Of a DNA stretch of 64,000 nt, positions 34,277-43,128 are shown piece after piece (positions within the stretch are counted from its first letter, which is position 1; each line of letters starts with the position of its first letter). The stretch spans positions 1 to 64,000 of the forward strand of contig MKUZ01000016.1 of NCBI GenBank assembly GCA_001899065.1. The letters run 5' to 3'. Source of the DNA: Devosia sp. 66-22. GTDB lineage: Bacteria; Pseudomonadota; Alphaproteobacteria; Rhizobiales; Devosiaceae. Below the pieces are notes generated by a model. It was not told the origin of the DNA, did no database searches, and saw nothing but the letters and a program-made list of their open reading frames with translations. Position numbers and translations under genes: made by a program.

Positions 34277-35323
34277 ATGCGTCTCCTCATCCTGGGCACC
34301 GGCGGCATGGCCGCGCAGCATGCCAAGCATTTCGCCGCCATCGACGGCGTCACCCTTGTGGGTGGCGTCGACGTCGATCCGGCACGGCTCGAAAAGTTCA
34401 ACACCACGCACAACATTCCCAATGGCTTTGCCTCGCTCGACGCGGCCATCGCCTGGGGACAGTTCGATGCGGTGGCCAATGTCACACCGGATTCGATCCA
34501 TCATCCGACCTCGATCGCCGCGCTCCAGGCCGGCAAGCACGTGTTCTGCGAGAAGCCGCTCGCCACCGATGCCACCAAGGCGTTCGAGATGGTCGACGTC
34601 GCCGAGCAGTCGGGCCTTATCAACATGGTCAACCTCACCTATCGCAATGTCGCGCAGCTCCAGAAGGCACGCGAGATCGTGACCTCGGGGCAGATCGGCG
34701 CGGTCAAGCATGTCGAGGCGAGCTATCTGCAGAGCTGGCTCGTCTCCAAGGCCTGGGGCGACTGGCGCACCGAGAGCCAGTGGCTGTGGCGGCTGTCCAA
34801 GAAGCACGGCTCGAACGGTGTTCTGGGCGACATCGGCGTCCACATTCTCGATTTCGCGTCCTACGGTTCGGGCCTCGACATCGACCATGTGTTCGCCCGC
34901 CTCAAGACCTTCGACAAGGCGCCCGGCAACAAGATCGGCGAGTACGAGCTCGACGCCAATGACAGCTTCACCATGGCGGTGGATTTCAACAATGGCGCGC
35001 TCGGCGTGATCCACGCCACGCGCTGGGCGACGGGCCACTTCAACGAGCTGCGCCTGCGCGTCTATGGCGAGCGCGGCGGCGTCGAGGTGCAGCACCGTCA
35101 CGACGGCAGCAAGCTCCTCGTCTGTCTCGGCGAAAACGCCGACAAGGGCCTGTGGGAGGAGATGGCGGTCGAGCCCGTGCTGACCAACTACCAGCGTTTC
35201 GCGGGCGCCGTCCGCGCCGGCAAGAACCAGGAGCCGACCTTCCGCCACGCCGCCAATTTGCAGAAGGTCCTCGATCTCGCAATGGTGTCGGACAGCGAGA
35301 AGAAGGAACTGCCCACGCACTGA
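34277..35323 (+). CDS. Gfo/Idh/MocA family oxidoreductase (ThuB-like)
   Basis: A 348-residue NAD(P)-dependent sugar oxidoreductase: N-terminal Rossmann fold (LILGTGGMAAQHAKHF, residues 3-18), the EKPLATD motif (about 95-101) with the catalytic-type lysine, and a C-terminal alpha/beta substrate domain. It follows thuA in the same operon and is a candidate ThuB. Many related enzymes act on other sugars, so the substrate remains open. Confidence 0.87.
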   Translation: MRLLILGTGGMAAQHAKHFAAIDGVTLVGGVDVDPARLEKFNTTHNIPNGFASLDAAIAWGQFDAVANVTPDSIHHPTSIAALQAGKHVFCEKPLATDATKAFEMVDVAEQSGLINMVNLTYRNVAQLQKAREIVTSGQIGAVKHVEASYLQSWLVSKAWGDWRTESQWLWRLSKKHGSNGVLGDIGVHILDFASYGSGLDIDHVFARLKTFDKAPGNKIGEYELDANDSFTMAVDFNNGALGVIHATRWATGHFNELRLRVYGERGGVEVQHRHDGSKLLVCLGENADKGLWEEMAVEPVLTNYQRFAGAVRAGKNQEPTFRHAANLQKVLDLAMVSDSEKKELPTH

Positions 35324-35382
35324 TCTTGCGCCGGACCGGCGATGTGCCCATCTATCGGGCGCATCCTCGGAGGGTTCGGGTC

Positions 35383-35634
35383 ATGGATTGGCTGTGGGCC
35401 ATTCTCGTCGGCTTCCTCGCCGGCATCATCGCAAAGCTCATCACGCCGGGCGGACCCAATCCGCGCGGCTTCATCCTGACCACGGTGCTGGGCATTGTGG
35501 GCGCACTTCTGGCCACCTGGCTGGGGCAGGCGATCAACCTCTATCAGCCCGGCGAAACGGCCAATTTCCTCGGCCAGATCATTGGCGCCATCATTATCCT
35601 GCTGGTCTGGCGGCAGGTCGTGCGGCCGCGCTGA
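35383..35634 (+). CDS. GlsB/YeaQ/YmgE family stress membrane protein
   Basis: An 83-residue protein with three hydrophobic segments and the family pattern WAILVGFLAGIIAKLITPGG near the N-terminus, then GLVGALLATWLG-like and IGAIIILLVW segments. It belongs to the transglycosylase-associated (YeaQ/YmgE) family of small stress proteins. ATG at 35383; a longer overlapping frame is rejected. No EcfG consensus was found upstream. A terminator-like hairpin follows. Confidence 0.88.
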   Translation: MDWLWAILVGFLAGIIAKLITPGGPNPRGFILTTVLGIVGALLATWLGQAINLYQPGETANFLGQIIGAIIILLVWRQVVRPR

Positions 35635-35647
35635 TGCCGTTGCCGGC

Positions 35648-35664
35648 CGGGCGATCCGCCCGGT
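35648..35664 (+). terminator. Terminator-like hairpin after the YeaQ-type gene
   Basis: A perfect 7-bp GC-rich inverted repeat CCGGGCG / CGCCCGG with a three-base loop, followed by a weakly T-containing TCGCTTTC. Confidence 0.5.
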
Positions 35665-35706
35665 CGCTTTCACACAATCTCAATCCCGCGGGCGCTTAGT
35701 GCCGGC

Positions 35707-36150
35707 ATGAGTGCTTCGCTGCAGAGCCTGATGCGGGACCAGATGGCGCCCACCGATACCGGCACGACGCTGCTGGTGCAGCTCGTCGCCTTCATCGTCA
35801 TCGGCGGCGCGGCGGCGCTGAGCTTTGTGGGCGTCTCGTCGGCGGCGGTCGCGCTGTTCCGCTCGGTGCCGGCCTGGCTCGTGTCGTCGCTGTGCTATGC
35901 CGCCTTCATCGTGCCGGTCTATCTCATGCACCGGCGCTATTCGTTCCAGTCCGCTACCGCGCATGGCCGCGCGCTGCCGCGCTACGTGCTGGTGCAGTTG
36001 TGCGGCCTCGCCCTCGCGACGGCCTTCTCCTATCTCGCCTACGGCATCGTCGGGCTGCCCACGCTGGTGGCGGCGCTGGTGGTCATCGTCCTCACCTCGG
36101 GCGTCAATTTCCTCGTGCTGCGGCGCTGGGCCTTCGCGGACGGAGCCTGA
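35707..36150 (+). CDS. GtrA family membrane protein
   Basis: A 147-residue protein with four transmembrane segments and the typical GtrA ending (SGVNFLVLRRWAF). GtrA proteins are proposed flippases for lipid-linked sugars or act in cell-surface polysaccharide synthesis. Its stop overlaps the methyltransferase start by one base (TGATG), so the two are translationally coupled and may modify the same lipid or sugar. Confidence 0.87.
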   Translation: MSASLQSLMRDQMAPTDTGTTLLVQLVAFIVIGGAAALSFVGVSSAAVALFRSVPAWLVSSLCYAAFIVPVYLMHRRYSFQSATAHGRALPRYVLVQLCGLALATAFSYLAYGIVGLPTLVAALVVIVLTSGVNFLVLRRWAFADGA

Positions 36151-36788
36151 TGGGCAACTGGCTCGCCAAGTTCGACCGGCGCTCGCGCCTGCTGTCGGAA
36201 GTCAATTCGCCCTATTACAACCGCCGCGTCTTCGTGCTGTCGCGCGAGCTCGCCAAGGCCATTCCCGGCCGGGGTACGGTGCTCGACCTGGGCGCCGGCG
36301 ACGGGCAGATCGCCATGGCGCTGATGCGCCTCCGCCCCGACCTCAGGATCGAGGGTGTCGATATCGTGCCGCGTCCGCGCACGCTCATTCCGGTGACCCA
36401 GTATGACGGCCGGACGCTGCCCTATGCCGACAAGTCGGTCGACTACGTCACCATCGTCGATGTGCTGCACCACACCACCGATCCCGCCGCCGTGCTGTCG
36501 GAGGCGGCGCGCGTCGCGCGCCAGGGCGTCGTCATCAAGGATCATCTGCGCGAGGGCGTCCTCGCCCGGCAGACCCTCGTGTTCATGGACTGGTTCGGCA
36601 ATCTGGGCGATGGTGTCCCCATGCCCTACAATTTCCTCAGCCGTCGCGAATGGCAGGGCGAGTTCTTCAAGTCGCATCTGGAGCTCGCCACCAGCAACGA
36701 AAAGCTCGGCCTCTACCTTCCCCCCGCCCGCTGGCTCTTCGACCGCACCCTCCACTTCGTCGCCTACCTGACGCCGAAGCCGGCGTGA
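36150..36788 (+). CDS. Class I SAM-dependent methyltransferase
   Basis: A 212-residue methyltransferase with the SAM motif VLDLGAGDGQIA (about residues 44-55), an acidic residue after the second strand (GVDIVP) and the DVLHHTTDP motif of the ubiquinone/menaquinone-type subgroup. It is coupled to the GtrA-family gene upstream. Substrate unknown, possibly a membrane-linked molecule. Confidence 0.88.
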   Translation: MGNWLAKFDRRSRLLSEVNSPYYNRRVFVLSRELAKAIPGRGTVLDLGAGDGQIAMALMRLRPDLRIEGVDIVPRPRTLIPVTQYDGRTLPYADKSVDYVTIVDVLHHTTDPAAVLSEAARVARQGVVIKDHLREGVLARQTLVFMDWFGNLGDGVPMPYNFLSRREWQGEFFKSHLELATSNEKLGLYLPPARWLFDRTLHFVAYLTPKPA

Positions 36789-36879
36789 GCGAGCCCACCG
36801 CTGCGCCCGCGAATGGAGCCTCTCCCGGAAGGGGGATGGCCCGTGGCTCCGCATCGCTCGATGGCGCCCCAAGAGTGGA

Positions 36880-36930
36880 GCCCCTCCCTCCCATCGGGGA
36901 GGGGGGACCGGCGAAGCCGGTGGGTGGGGG
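36880..36930. repeat. Palindromic dispersed-repeat-like element
   Basis: Two adjacent hairpins: CCCCTCCC...GGGGAGGGG followed by ACCGGC-GAA-GCCGGT, then a G-rich TGGGTGGGGG. This composition is typical of interspersed intergenic palindromes in alphaproteobacterial genomes. Only one copy is in the window, so repetition is inferred. Confidence 0.5.
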
Positions 36931-37008
36931 CTTGGGGCTGGCGCTGAGACCGTTGCCGCCCACCGCAAGTGTTCGTAGCCGGAGGCCCCGATCGCGCCCA
37001 CCCCCCGG

Positions 37009-37110
37009 CTGTCATCCCCGCGAAGGCGGGGACCCAGCTCTCATCACCCACCAACCTCTGAGCGCTGGCGCAAGCGAACACTTGGGTCCCAGCCTTCGCT
37101 GAGATGACAG
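37009..37110. repeat. Inverted pair of REP-like palindromic units
   Basis: The left unit (37009-37036) carries TCATCCCCGCGAAGGCGGGGACCCA. An inverted, diverged copy (37083-37110) reads TGGGTCCCAGCCTTCGCTGAGATGACAG, with 46 bases between. The left unit is itself a hairpin (CCCCGC...GCGGGG). The CCCGCGAAGGCGGG core is a widely dispersed intergenic sequence in alphaproteobacteria. Confidence 0.6.
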
Positions 37111-37280
37111 CGGGGGTGGGGTACATCCGTGGACGCAGCCAGCGCGCGTCGTACTGGCGCACCACCTGGGGAAAACCGCATCAGTTTGACTCGCGGAGTC
37201 ACCAGCATTCTCAGGCCTCACACCCCGATTTCGAGCCAACTTACGCACGGTCCCCGGCGCCGGGCGTATACTCCTCCTCA

Positions 37281-37608
37281 CTGCGTCCTCATCGAGCGAC
37301 TCGAGACGAACGGGCGAGGGCGCAGGGCCGGGTGGTGCGAGGGTCGCCTCGCACCCGGCGGGACAGAGCGGATCGTGCGGGCAGCTTCCTGGGCCCGGGG
37401 TCCGGCGCAGATGATGGTCATGATCGGCCATCATCGCGGAGCGGATGGGCGGATCGTCGCCCCATCATCCGCTCCAGAGTGGCGCCGCGCCAGCACTCAA
37501 GGCAGCCACCTCTCCCCTCTGACCGTCCGAGCTCCCGGATCGCAGCGGCGAGGCGACGTGCCTCAATGTTTGCGGACTACCCGCGTCGAGGCCTCGCCTC
37601 GCCGCTGC
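37281..37608. other. Run of five strong hairpins, possible structured RNA
   Basis: Within a gene-free stretch (36789-37769) five stem-loops follow one another: 37281-37325 (CTGCG-T-CCTC / GAGG-G-CGCAG), 37327-37359 (GTGCGAGG / CCTCGCAC, extended by GCCGG/CCGGC), 37410-37435 (GATGATGG / CCATCATC), 37438-37475 (GGAGCGGATG / CATCCGCTCC with an inner GGGCG/CGCCC stem) and 37542-37608 (perfect 15-bp arms starting GCAGCGGCG). No open frame with recognisable content covers it. I could not match it to RNase P, tmRNA, 6S or SRP RNA. Strand unknown. Confidence 0.4.
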
Positions 37609-37769
37609 AGCTCCCTTGCCCACCGGGCTAGGAGCACCCACCGAGCGACCGGTCGAGCCCGGTCAGCGCGTCCGCTCGTGCGCTTTTTGCCTTTTGAGGA
37701 ACGTGCCCGAAAGGGCTGGCGCGTTCACGTCAAATCAGTAAGCTCCGCCCGCTTTCGAGGAGTTGCAGC

Positions 37770-38417
37770 ATGCGCAGTGCACTGATTGTCTGGGGTGGTT
37801 GGAGCGGGCATGACCCCGAGGAGTGCGCGGCGATCTACCGCCGCTGGCTGCACGAGGACGGCTTCTCGGTCCGGGTCGAGACCGACATCTCGGTATTTGG
37901 CGATCCCTCGATCCACGATTTGTCGCTGATCGTGCCGATCTTCACCATGAGCAAGCTCGAGCGCGAGCACGCGCAGAACTTCGCCAAGGCGGTCGAGGGC
38001 GGCGTGGGGGTGGGCGGGCATCATGGCGGCATGAGCGACGCGTTCCGCGAGTCCGTCGACTACCAGTTCGTGATCGGCGGCCAGTGGGTGGCGCACCCCG
38101 GCAACATCATCGACTACACGGTCGAGGTGGCCAAGCCCGACGATCCCATCATGGCGGGCCTGCCGGCCTCGTTCCCCTATCATTCCGAGCAGTATTACAT
38201 GCACATGGACCCGGCGGTCGACGTGCTGGCGACCACCACATTCTCGGGCGAACACGCGCCCTGGACCAAGGGCGTCGTGATGCCGGTGGCCTGGAAGCAC
38301 CGCTACGGCGCGGGCAGGGTGTTCCATTGCACGCTCGGCCACCGCGCCGCCGAGTTCCAGGTGCCCGAAATGGCGACGATGATCCGCCGCGGCATCAACT
38401 GGGCGGCGCGTGAGTGA
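37770..38417 (+). CDS. ThuA-fold domain protein
   Basis: A 215-residue protein of the ThuA-like (glutamine-amidotransferase-like) superfamily, starting MRSALIVWGGWSGHDP and carrying a GGHHGG turn (about residues 82-87). It is distant from the thuA gene at 33442. It stands alone after the hairpin-rich gap; the next gene starts 97 bases later. Such proteins are usually linked to sugar metabolism; its substrate is unknown. Confidence 0.82.
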   Translation: MRSALIVWGGWSGHDPEECAAIYRRWLHEDGFSVRVETDISVFGDPSIHDLSLIVPIFTMSKLEREHAQNFAKAVEGGVGVGGHHGGMSDAFRESVDYQFVIGGQWVAHPGNIIDYTVEVAKPDDPIMAGLPASFPYHSEQYYMHMDPAVDVLATTTFSGEHAPWTKGVVMPVAWKHRYGAGRVFHCTLGHRAAEFQVPEMATMIRRGINWAARE

Positions 38418-38514
38418 CAGCGTCGATCACGCAGCTGTGCCGCCGCGTGACTTGAAACTTGGCCCGAATGGGTGCCGTTTCTCCGCTGTCGCGAGCAGCG
38501 CGAGGAGGGGATGC

Positions 38515-39729
38515 ATGGCCATTGCTGAGGGGACATTGCCGGCGGACATGCCGCCCCGCGCCGCTCCGGCCGCGCGGGCCACTGCCGCTGGCCTCAGCCT
38601 CGTGGGCGCCGTCACCGGCGGCGCCTTCACGCTGTTCCTGTTCACGGCACCGGATCTGCTGGTGCCGCTCGGCATCGTCAGGCCGGCCGACGCCGTGATC
38701 GTCTCGCTGTTCGCCGCGGCCGCGGTGTTCATGGCGCTGGGTGGCGTCGTCGCGTTGGCCCGTCTGGGGCTCGGCGGCGCCATCGCCCTCATCGGTGTGC
38801 TGTTCTGGCTGGCGGCCTGCATCGCGTTCAAGAGCTTCGGCTGGCTGCTCGCTGTGCCGCTGGGCTTCGCCGTCCTCGGCGCGCTGACCGGCATGATCGG
38901 CAACGATCGGGTCGCGAGCCAGGCCGATCCGCGCCTCATCTACCGGCAGGACGTGATGACACGCCTCACGCACTGGGTGTGGGCGGTGGCGATGTTCTTC
39001 CTGCTGCTCTCGGGCCTCCAGATCTTCAACGCCCGGCCCAATCTCTACATCGGCCAGGAATCCGGTTTCGCCTACCAGAACTCGATTCTGGACATCTACG
39101 CGCTCAACCGTGAAGGCGGACCGATCGGGCAGACAAAGCTCTTCGGCACGACCTTCGACACCACGGGCGTCCTCGGGGTCAGCGACAATAATGGCCGTGT
39201 GTCGTTCACCGCCTTCCCCGGCTGGGCGACGATCCCCTCCTATCGTGACCTGGGGACCGGCCGCGTCGTCCACTTCTTCTTCGCCTGGATCCTCGTGGGC
39301 ACGCTGCTGATGTGGCTGGTCAACGCCATATCGAGCGGGCATCTGTGGCGCGACATCGTCCTCAAGCCGCGTGACATCCGGGGGCTGCCCCGCGACATCT
39401 GGGATCACGTCCGGCTGCGCTTCACGCATGGGCGCTCCTACACGCCGCTGCAGAAAGTCGCCTATTTCGGCGTGTTCGCTGTTGCCTTTCCGCTGATCAT
39501 CCTCACGGGCCTCAGCATGTCGCCGGGGATGAACGCCGCGTGGCCGTGGCTCACCGAGATTTTCGGCGGCCGGCAGACGGCGCGGACGATCCATTTCTTC
39601 ACGATGCTCGCCTTCGTGCTGTTCTTCATCGTCCATATCGCGATGGTCGTCCTCGCGGGTCCCTTCAACGAGTTGCGCTCGATGATCACCGGCTACTACC
39701 GCACCAGTACCCATGGCGAGGAGAAGTGA
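38515..39729 (+). CDS. Cytochrome b561-type membrane subunit with extra N-terminal membrane domain
   Basis: A 404-residue membrane protein. The C-terminal two-thirds is a di-heme cytochrome b (b561/thiosulfate-reductase type) with candidate heme histidines in MTRLTHWVWA, RVVHFFFA, SSGHLWRD, ARTIHFF and FFIVHIAM. A large periplasmic loop follows its first helix. The first about 120 residues add four more membrane segments. ATG at 38515 has a strong GAGGAGGGG site, better than an upstream GTG. It pairs with the molybdopterin subunit that starts one base after its stop and likely passes electrons between quinones and that subunit. Confidence 0.85.
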   Translation: MAIAEGTLPADMPPRAAPAARATAAGLSLVGAVTGGAFTLFLFTAPDLLVPLGIVRPADAVIVSLFAAAAVFMALGGVVALARLGLGGAIALIGVLFWLAACIAFKSFGWLLAVPLGFAVLGALTGMIGNDRVASQADPRLIYRQDVMTRLTHWVWAVAMFFLLLSGLQIFNARPNLYIGQESGFAYQNSILDIYALNREGGPIGQTKLFGTTFDTTGVLGVSDNNGRVSFTAFPGWATIPSYRDLGTGRVVHFFFAWILVGTLLMWLVNAISSGHLWRDIVLKPRDIRGLPRDIWDHVRLRFTHGRSYTPLQKVAYFGVFAVAFPLIILTGLSMSPGMNAAWPWLTEIFGGRQTARTIHFFTMLAFVLFFIVHIAMVVLAGPFNELRSMITGYYRTSTHGEEK

Positions 39730-39730
39730 C

Positions 39731-40522
39731 ATGAGCCGGCTCATCGTTTCCCGCCGCAAGTTCCTCACCGCGTCGGCTGCCGGCGCATCCGGCCTCATCC
39801 TGGCGGGCTGCGACCAGTTCGATTTCCTCGGCCAGCGCGATCACCCGGCGCGCGATTTTCTCGAGCGCGCCAACACGCTGACCTATCAGGTGCAGCGCCT
39901 GATGGCCGGCGAGCAGGCGCTGGCGCGGACCTATGCGGAGTCCGAAATCCGCCAGCCGCAGCGGCCCAACGGATCGGTCGATCCGACGACGCCCGACTAT
40001 GTCGCGCTGCGCGATGGCGGCTTTGCCGATTATCGGCTCCGCATTACCGGCCTCGTCGAGCGCGAGCTCAGCTTTTCGCTCGACGAGCTGCGCAACATGC
40101 CGGGCCAGAGCCAGATCACCCGCCACGACTGCGTCGAGGGCTGGAGCTGCATTGCCAAATGGAGCGGCACGCGGCTCGGCCCGCTGCTCGACCAGGCCGG
40201 CGTCAAGCCGGCGGCGCGCTTCTGTGTCTACCATTGCTACGATGTGATGGGTGGCGGCCTCGCCGGCACCGAGCCCTATTACGAGAGCTCCGACCTGATC
40301 GACGCCTACCATCCGCAGACGATCCTCGCCTACGGCCTCAACAACGAGGTGCTGCCGGTGAGCAATGGCGCGCCGGTGCGGCTCAGGATCGAGCGGGCGC
40401 TTGGCTACAAGCAGCCCAAATACCTCCACACGGTCGAGCTGGTCGACAGTTTCGCCGGTTTCGGCCAGGGGCAGGGCGGCTACTGGCCCGACCATGGCTA
40501 TGACTGGTATGGCGGAATCTAG
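39731..40522 (+). CDS. Molybdopterin-dependent sulfite-oxidase-fold subunit
   Basis: A 263-residue periplasmic protein with a twin-arginine signal (SRRKFLTASAAGAS, with a lipobox-like LAGC at about residue 26). It carries the sulfite-oxidase-type molybdenum cofactor fold: HDCVEGWSC (about 137-145) holds the cysteine that ligates molybdenum. It resembles the catalytic subunits paired with membrane cytochrome b (MsrP/YedY-like and related). The adjacent cytochrome b is its electron partner. Substrate unknown; an oxidised sulfur compound is a fair guess. Confidence 0.85.
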   Translation: MSRLIVSRRKFLTASAAGASGLILAGCDQFDFLGQRDHPARDFLERANTLTYQVQRLMAGEQALARTYAESEIRQPQRPNGSVDPTTPDYVALRDGGFADYRLRITGLVERELSFSLDELRNMPGQSQITRHDCVEGWSCIAKWSGTRLGPLLDQAGVKPAARFCVYHCYDVMGGGLAGTEPYYESSDLIDAYHPQTILAYGLNNEVLPVSNGAPVRLRIERALGYKQPKYLHTVELVDSFAGFGQGQGGYWPDHGYDWYGGI

Positions 40523-40526
40523 ATCG

Positions 40527-40541
40527 TTAACCTTTGATTAA
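40527..40541. promoter_or_regulatory. CtrA-type binding site
   Basis: TTAA-CCTTTGA-TTAA, an exact TTAA-N7-TTAA match to the CtrA cell-cycle regulator box, 65 bases upstream of the 169-residue exported protein gene and just after the molybdopterin gene stop. Confidence 0.6.
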
Positions 40542-40606
40542 CTTTGTAGCGATCGGCTGCCACCGATCTGCTAGTCTCCCGCAATCCGACTGGGACGGGG
40601 GTCACC

Positions 40607-41116
40607 ATGCTGGGGTCTTGGACGATTGGGCGCGCCGCGGCGTGGATTGCCCTGTTCTTCGCACTCGCTCTGCCGTTGAGCGTTCTCGCGCAGGACATGA
40701 CGCTGACGCTCAATGCGCAGCCGGGCACCTTCACGGGCAAATGGGTCTATCGCAGCTTCTCGGTGAGCTCGAAGCCTGGAGATACCCTCGCCAAGCTCGC
40801 CCTCGGCCTCAATGAGCTCGAACTGACCGAGCAAAACGGCCGCATTGTCGGCAAGCGCATCGGGCAGGGGGTCAATTACGACCTGAGCGGCATTGCGCGC
40901 TACATCGCCAAGCAGGGCGCCACGATCCGGCTCACGGGGCAGGCGACGATCAGTGGTAAGACCTACAATTACGACTATTTCGGCTACCTCATCCCGGCCT
41001 GGAGCGTGAACGGCGCGGCGCAGCCCGACACCATCATGGGCACGGTGCTGCGCAGCGATCCGGCCAATCCGTCCGACGCGCCGCTGATCGCGTCCTTCGC
41101 CGCCACACGCGAGTAG
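40607..41116 (+). CDS. Exported hypothetical protein
   Basis: A 169-residue protein with a signal peptide (cut after VLAQ, about residue 29) and a beta-rich mature domain (GKWVYRSFSVSS..., TIRLTGQATISGKTYNYDYFGY). No family was recognised. It is monocistronic, with a CtrA-type box 65 bases upstream, so its expression may follow the cell cycle. Confidence 0.78.
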   Translation: MLGSWTIGRAAAWIALFFALALPLSVLAQDMTLTLNAQPGTFTGKWVYRSFSVSSKPGDTLAKLALGLNELELTEQNGRIVGKRIGQGVNYDLSGIARYIAKQGATIRLTGQATISGKTYNYDYFGYLIPAWSVNGAAQPDTIMGTVLRSDPANPSDAPLIASFAATRE

Positions 41117-41208
41117 AATATCGTTTAAGTTTTAGGAACCACGCCGAGAGCCTCCTCAAGCGCCGCCGGCCCGCCTCTGCTATGAGTAAGGCTACCGGAA
41201 GGTGGCCC

Positions 41209-41427
41209 ATGTACGAGCTGCAGATATTCCTTCAGCGCAGGCGGAAGATGCTGACCCGCGTCGCGGCGCTGCTGATCCTGGGGATTGGCGGGATGCTCGC
41301 GGTGCTCCCGCGCGCCGACGCGCATGGGACGCTCGCCACCACCCCCGACCCCAAGAGTTTCCTGCTGTCGCCCGAGTCCCTGGCGAGCGCGCGTTTCGCC
41401 ACGTTCTACCCGCTCACGCATCGCTGA
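41209..41427 (+). CDS. Small exported or membrane hypothetical protein
   Basis: A 72-residue protein with a basic N-terminus (LQRRRKM), one hydrophobic segment (about residues 16-33) and a short tail after an ADAHG cleavage-like site. The ATG at 41209 is preceded by GGAAGGTGG. No family recognised. Confidence 0.5.
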   Translation: MYELQIFLQRRRKMLTRVAALLILGIGGMLAVLPRADAHGTLATTPDPKSFLLSPESLASARFATFYPLTHR

Positions 41428-41650
41428 TCTGCACGGCAAGCCTTGCTTTCCGGCGCGGCTTGCCCCATATGGCGCCGTATCGACCGGCATCGACCGGCGA
41501 ACAGCTTCTCTTCTTTCCGATTGTTAGCGGTGAGCGGCGAAGTGGCCTGGAGACCATCCCAGGTTTCAAACGCACCCGCGCGATCCTATCCCATCGCCCG
41601 ATTGCATAACCCTGTTCCGCCCCGCAGATCCGCGCGGCGGCGCGTGCCGC

Positions 41651-43009
41651 ATGGTCCGGCGCGCCAATGAAAGCTATCCGTTGAACCACTCAACATTCAC
41701 CAGTCTGGGCCTGCCGGCGAATATTCTGGGCGCCCTCGACAAGGCCGGGTTCAAGACCCCGACCGCCATCCAGGCCAAGGCGATCCCGCCGCAACTGCAG
41801 CGCCGCGACATCCTCGGCATCGCGCAGACGGGCTCGGGCAAGACCGCCGCGTTCGGCCTGCCGATCCTTGCCGGCATCGCCGAGCTCACCGGCCGTCCGA
41901 ACCCGATGACGACCCGCGCGCTGATCCTCGCGCCGACGCGCGAGCTCGCCGTGCAGATCGACGAAGTGCTGCACAAGCTGGGCGGCACGCGCCTGTCGAC
42001 CGTGCTCGTCCTCGGCGGCACTTCGCGCAATGCACAGATCCAGAAGATCGCTAAGGGCGTCGACGTCGTCATCGCGACGCCGGGCCGGCTGGTCGACCTG
42101 CTCGACGACAAGAAACTGCGCCTCAACGAGACGCGCTGGCTCGTGCTCGACGAAGCCGACCGCATGCTCGACATGGGCTTCATCCACCCCGTGCGGAAGA
42201 TCGCGGCCGCCATCGGTCCGCGCCGCCAGACGGCGCTGTTTTCGGCCACCATGGCCAAGGAAGTCGCCGAGCTCGCCGCGGGCCTGCTCAACGACCCGGT
42301 GCGCGTCGAGGCGCAGCCGCCGGCAACCACCGTGGGCACCATCGAACAGCGGGTGATCCTGTCGGGCTCCAAGCAGAAGCGCGAAGAGCTCAACAAGCTG
42401 CTCGCCGATCCGGCGCTGCAGCGCGTGATCATTTTCTCGCGCACCAAGCACGGTGCCGACCGCGTCGCCAAGAACCTCGCGGTCGATGGCCATGAGGCAG
42501 CGGCGATCCACGGCAACAAGAGCCAGAATGCGCGCCAGGCCGCGCTCAAGGGTTTTGCTTCGGGCGCCGTACGCATCCTCGTCGCCACCGACATCGCGGC
42601 GCGCGGCATCGATGTGCCCAACATCACCCATGTGATCAATTACGAGCTGCCCGACGATGCCGAGAACTACGTGCACCGCATCGGTCGCACCGGGCGCAAC
42701 GGCGCCTCGGGCGTGGCGATTACGCTGTGCGACGGCACCGAGCGCGCCAAGCTGCGCGACGTCGAGCGCCTGATCCGCCGCACCTTGCCGGTGTCCGGCG
42801 AGATCAAGGAGCCGGTCGCAACGCAACCCAAGGCCAAGGTCCCGCATCGCGGGCAGGGGCCCAAGCCCGAGGGCGGCCGTCCCAACGCACAGCGGCCGCA
42901 GCGCAATGCGGGCCGGCACTTCTCCGGTGCCAAGAAGGCCGCGATCGCGGGCCAGCGCCAGGGCGGCAAGCCCCAGCGCTCCCGGCAGAAGCAGCGCGTA
43001 ACCGCCTGA
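41651..43009 (+). CDS. DEAD-box ATP-dependent RNA helicase (RhlE-like)
   Basis: A 452-residue helicase: Q motif (FKTPTAIQ, about 34-41), Walker A AQTGSGKT (58-65), PTREL, DEAD within VLDEADRML (about 168), SAT in ALFSAT and HRIGRTGR (about 345), then a basic Gly/Arg/Gln-rich tail of about 70 residues for RNA contact. The true start may be TTG at 41681 (GAAAG upstream), just before the conserved FTSLGLP. Likely a role in ribosome assembly or RNA decay. It ends in a clear intrinsic terminator. Confidence 0.93.
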   Translation: MVRRANESYPLNHSTFTSLGLPANILGALDKAGFKTPTAIQAKAIPPQLQRRDILGIAQTGSGKTAAFGLPILAGIAELTGRPNPMTTRALILAPTRELAVQIDEVLHKLGGTRLSTVLVLGGTSRNAQIQKIAKGVDVVIATPGRLVDLLDDKKLRLNETRWLVLDEADRMLDMGFIHPVRKIAAAIGPRRQTALFSATMAKEVAELAAGLLNDPVRVEAQPPATTVGTIEQRVILSGSKQKREELNKLLADPALQRVIIFSRTKHGADRVAKNLAVDGHEAAAIHGNKSQNARQAALKGFASGAVRILVATDIAARGIDVPNITHVINYELPDDAENYVHRIGRTGRNGASGVAITLCDGTERAKLRDVERLIRRTLPVSGEIKEPVATQPKAKVPHRGQGPKPEGGRPNAQRPQRNAGRHFSGAKKAAIAGQRQGGKPQRSRQKQRVTA

Positions 43010-43015
43010 CATCAA

Positions 43016-43043
43016 GAGGCCGCCCACCGGGCGGCCTCTTTTT
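43016..43043 (+). terminator. Rho-independent terminator of the helicase gene
   Basis: A perfect 10-bp stem GAGGCCGCCC / GGGCGGCCTC with a three-base loop, followed directly by TTTTT, 7 bases after the helicase stop. Confidence 0.92.
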
Positions 43044-43128
43044 CTGAACGCCGGCTAAACGCGCGATTGGAGGAACATTCAACGCCGCTAACGCATTGTG
43101 CCCACAACGAAGGTTTGGGTGCCCGAAA

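Noticed and set aside
37012-37434. Minus-strand frame of 140 residues in the hairpin region
   Set aside because: Composition is shadow-like (Pro, Arg, Cys), there is no ribosome-binding site and it runs through the repeat units.
37281-37608. RNase P RNA, tmRNA, 6S or SRP RNA
   Set aside because: The diagnostic sequences (for example the GAGGAAAGTCCGGGC block of RNase P or a tmRNA tag frame) are absent on both strands.
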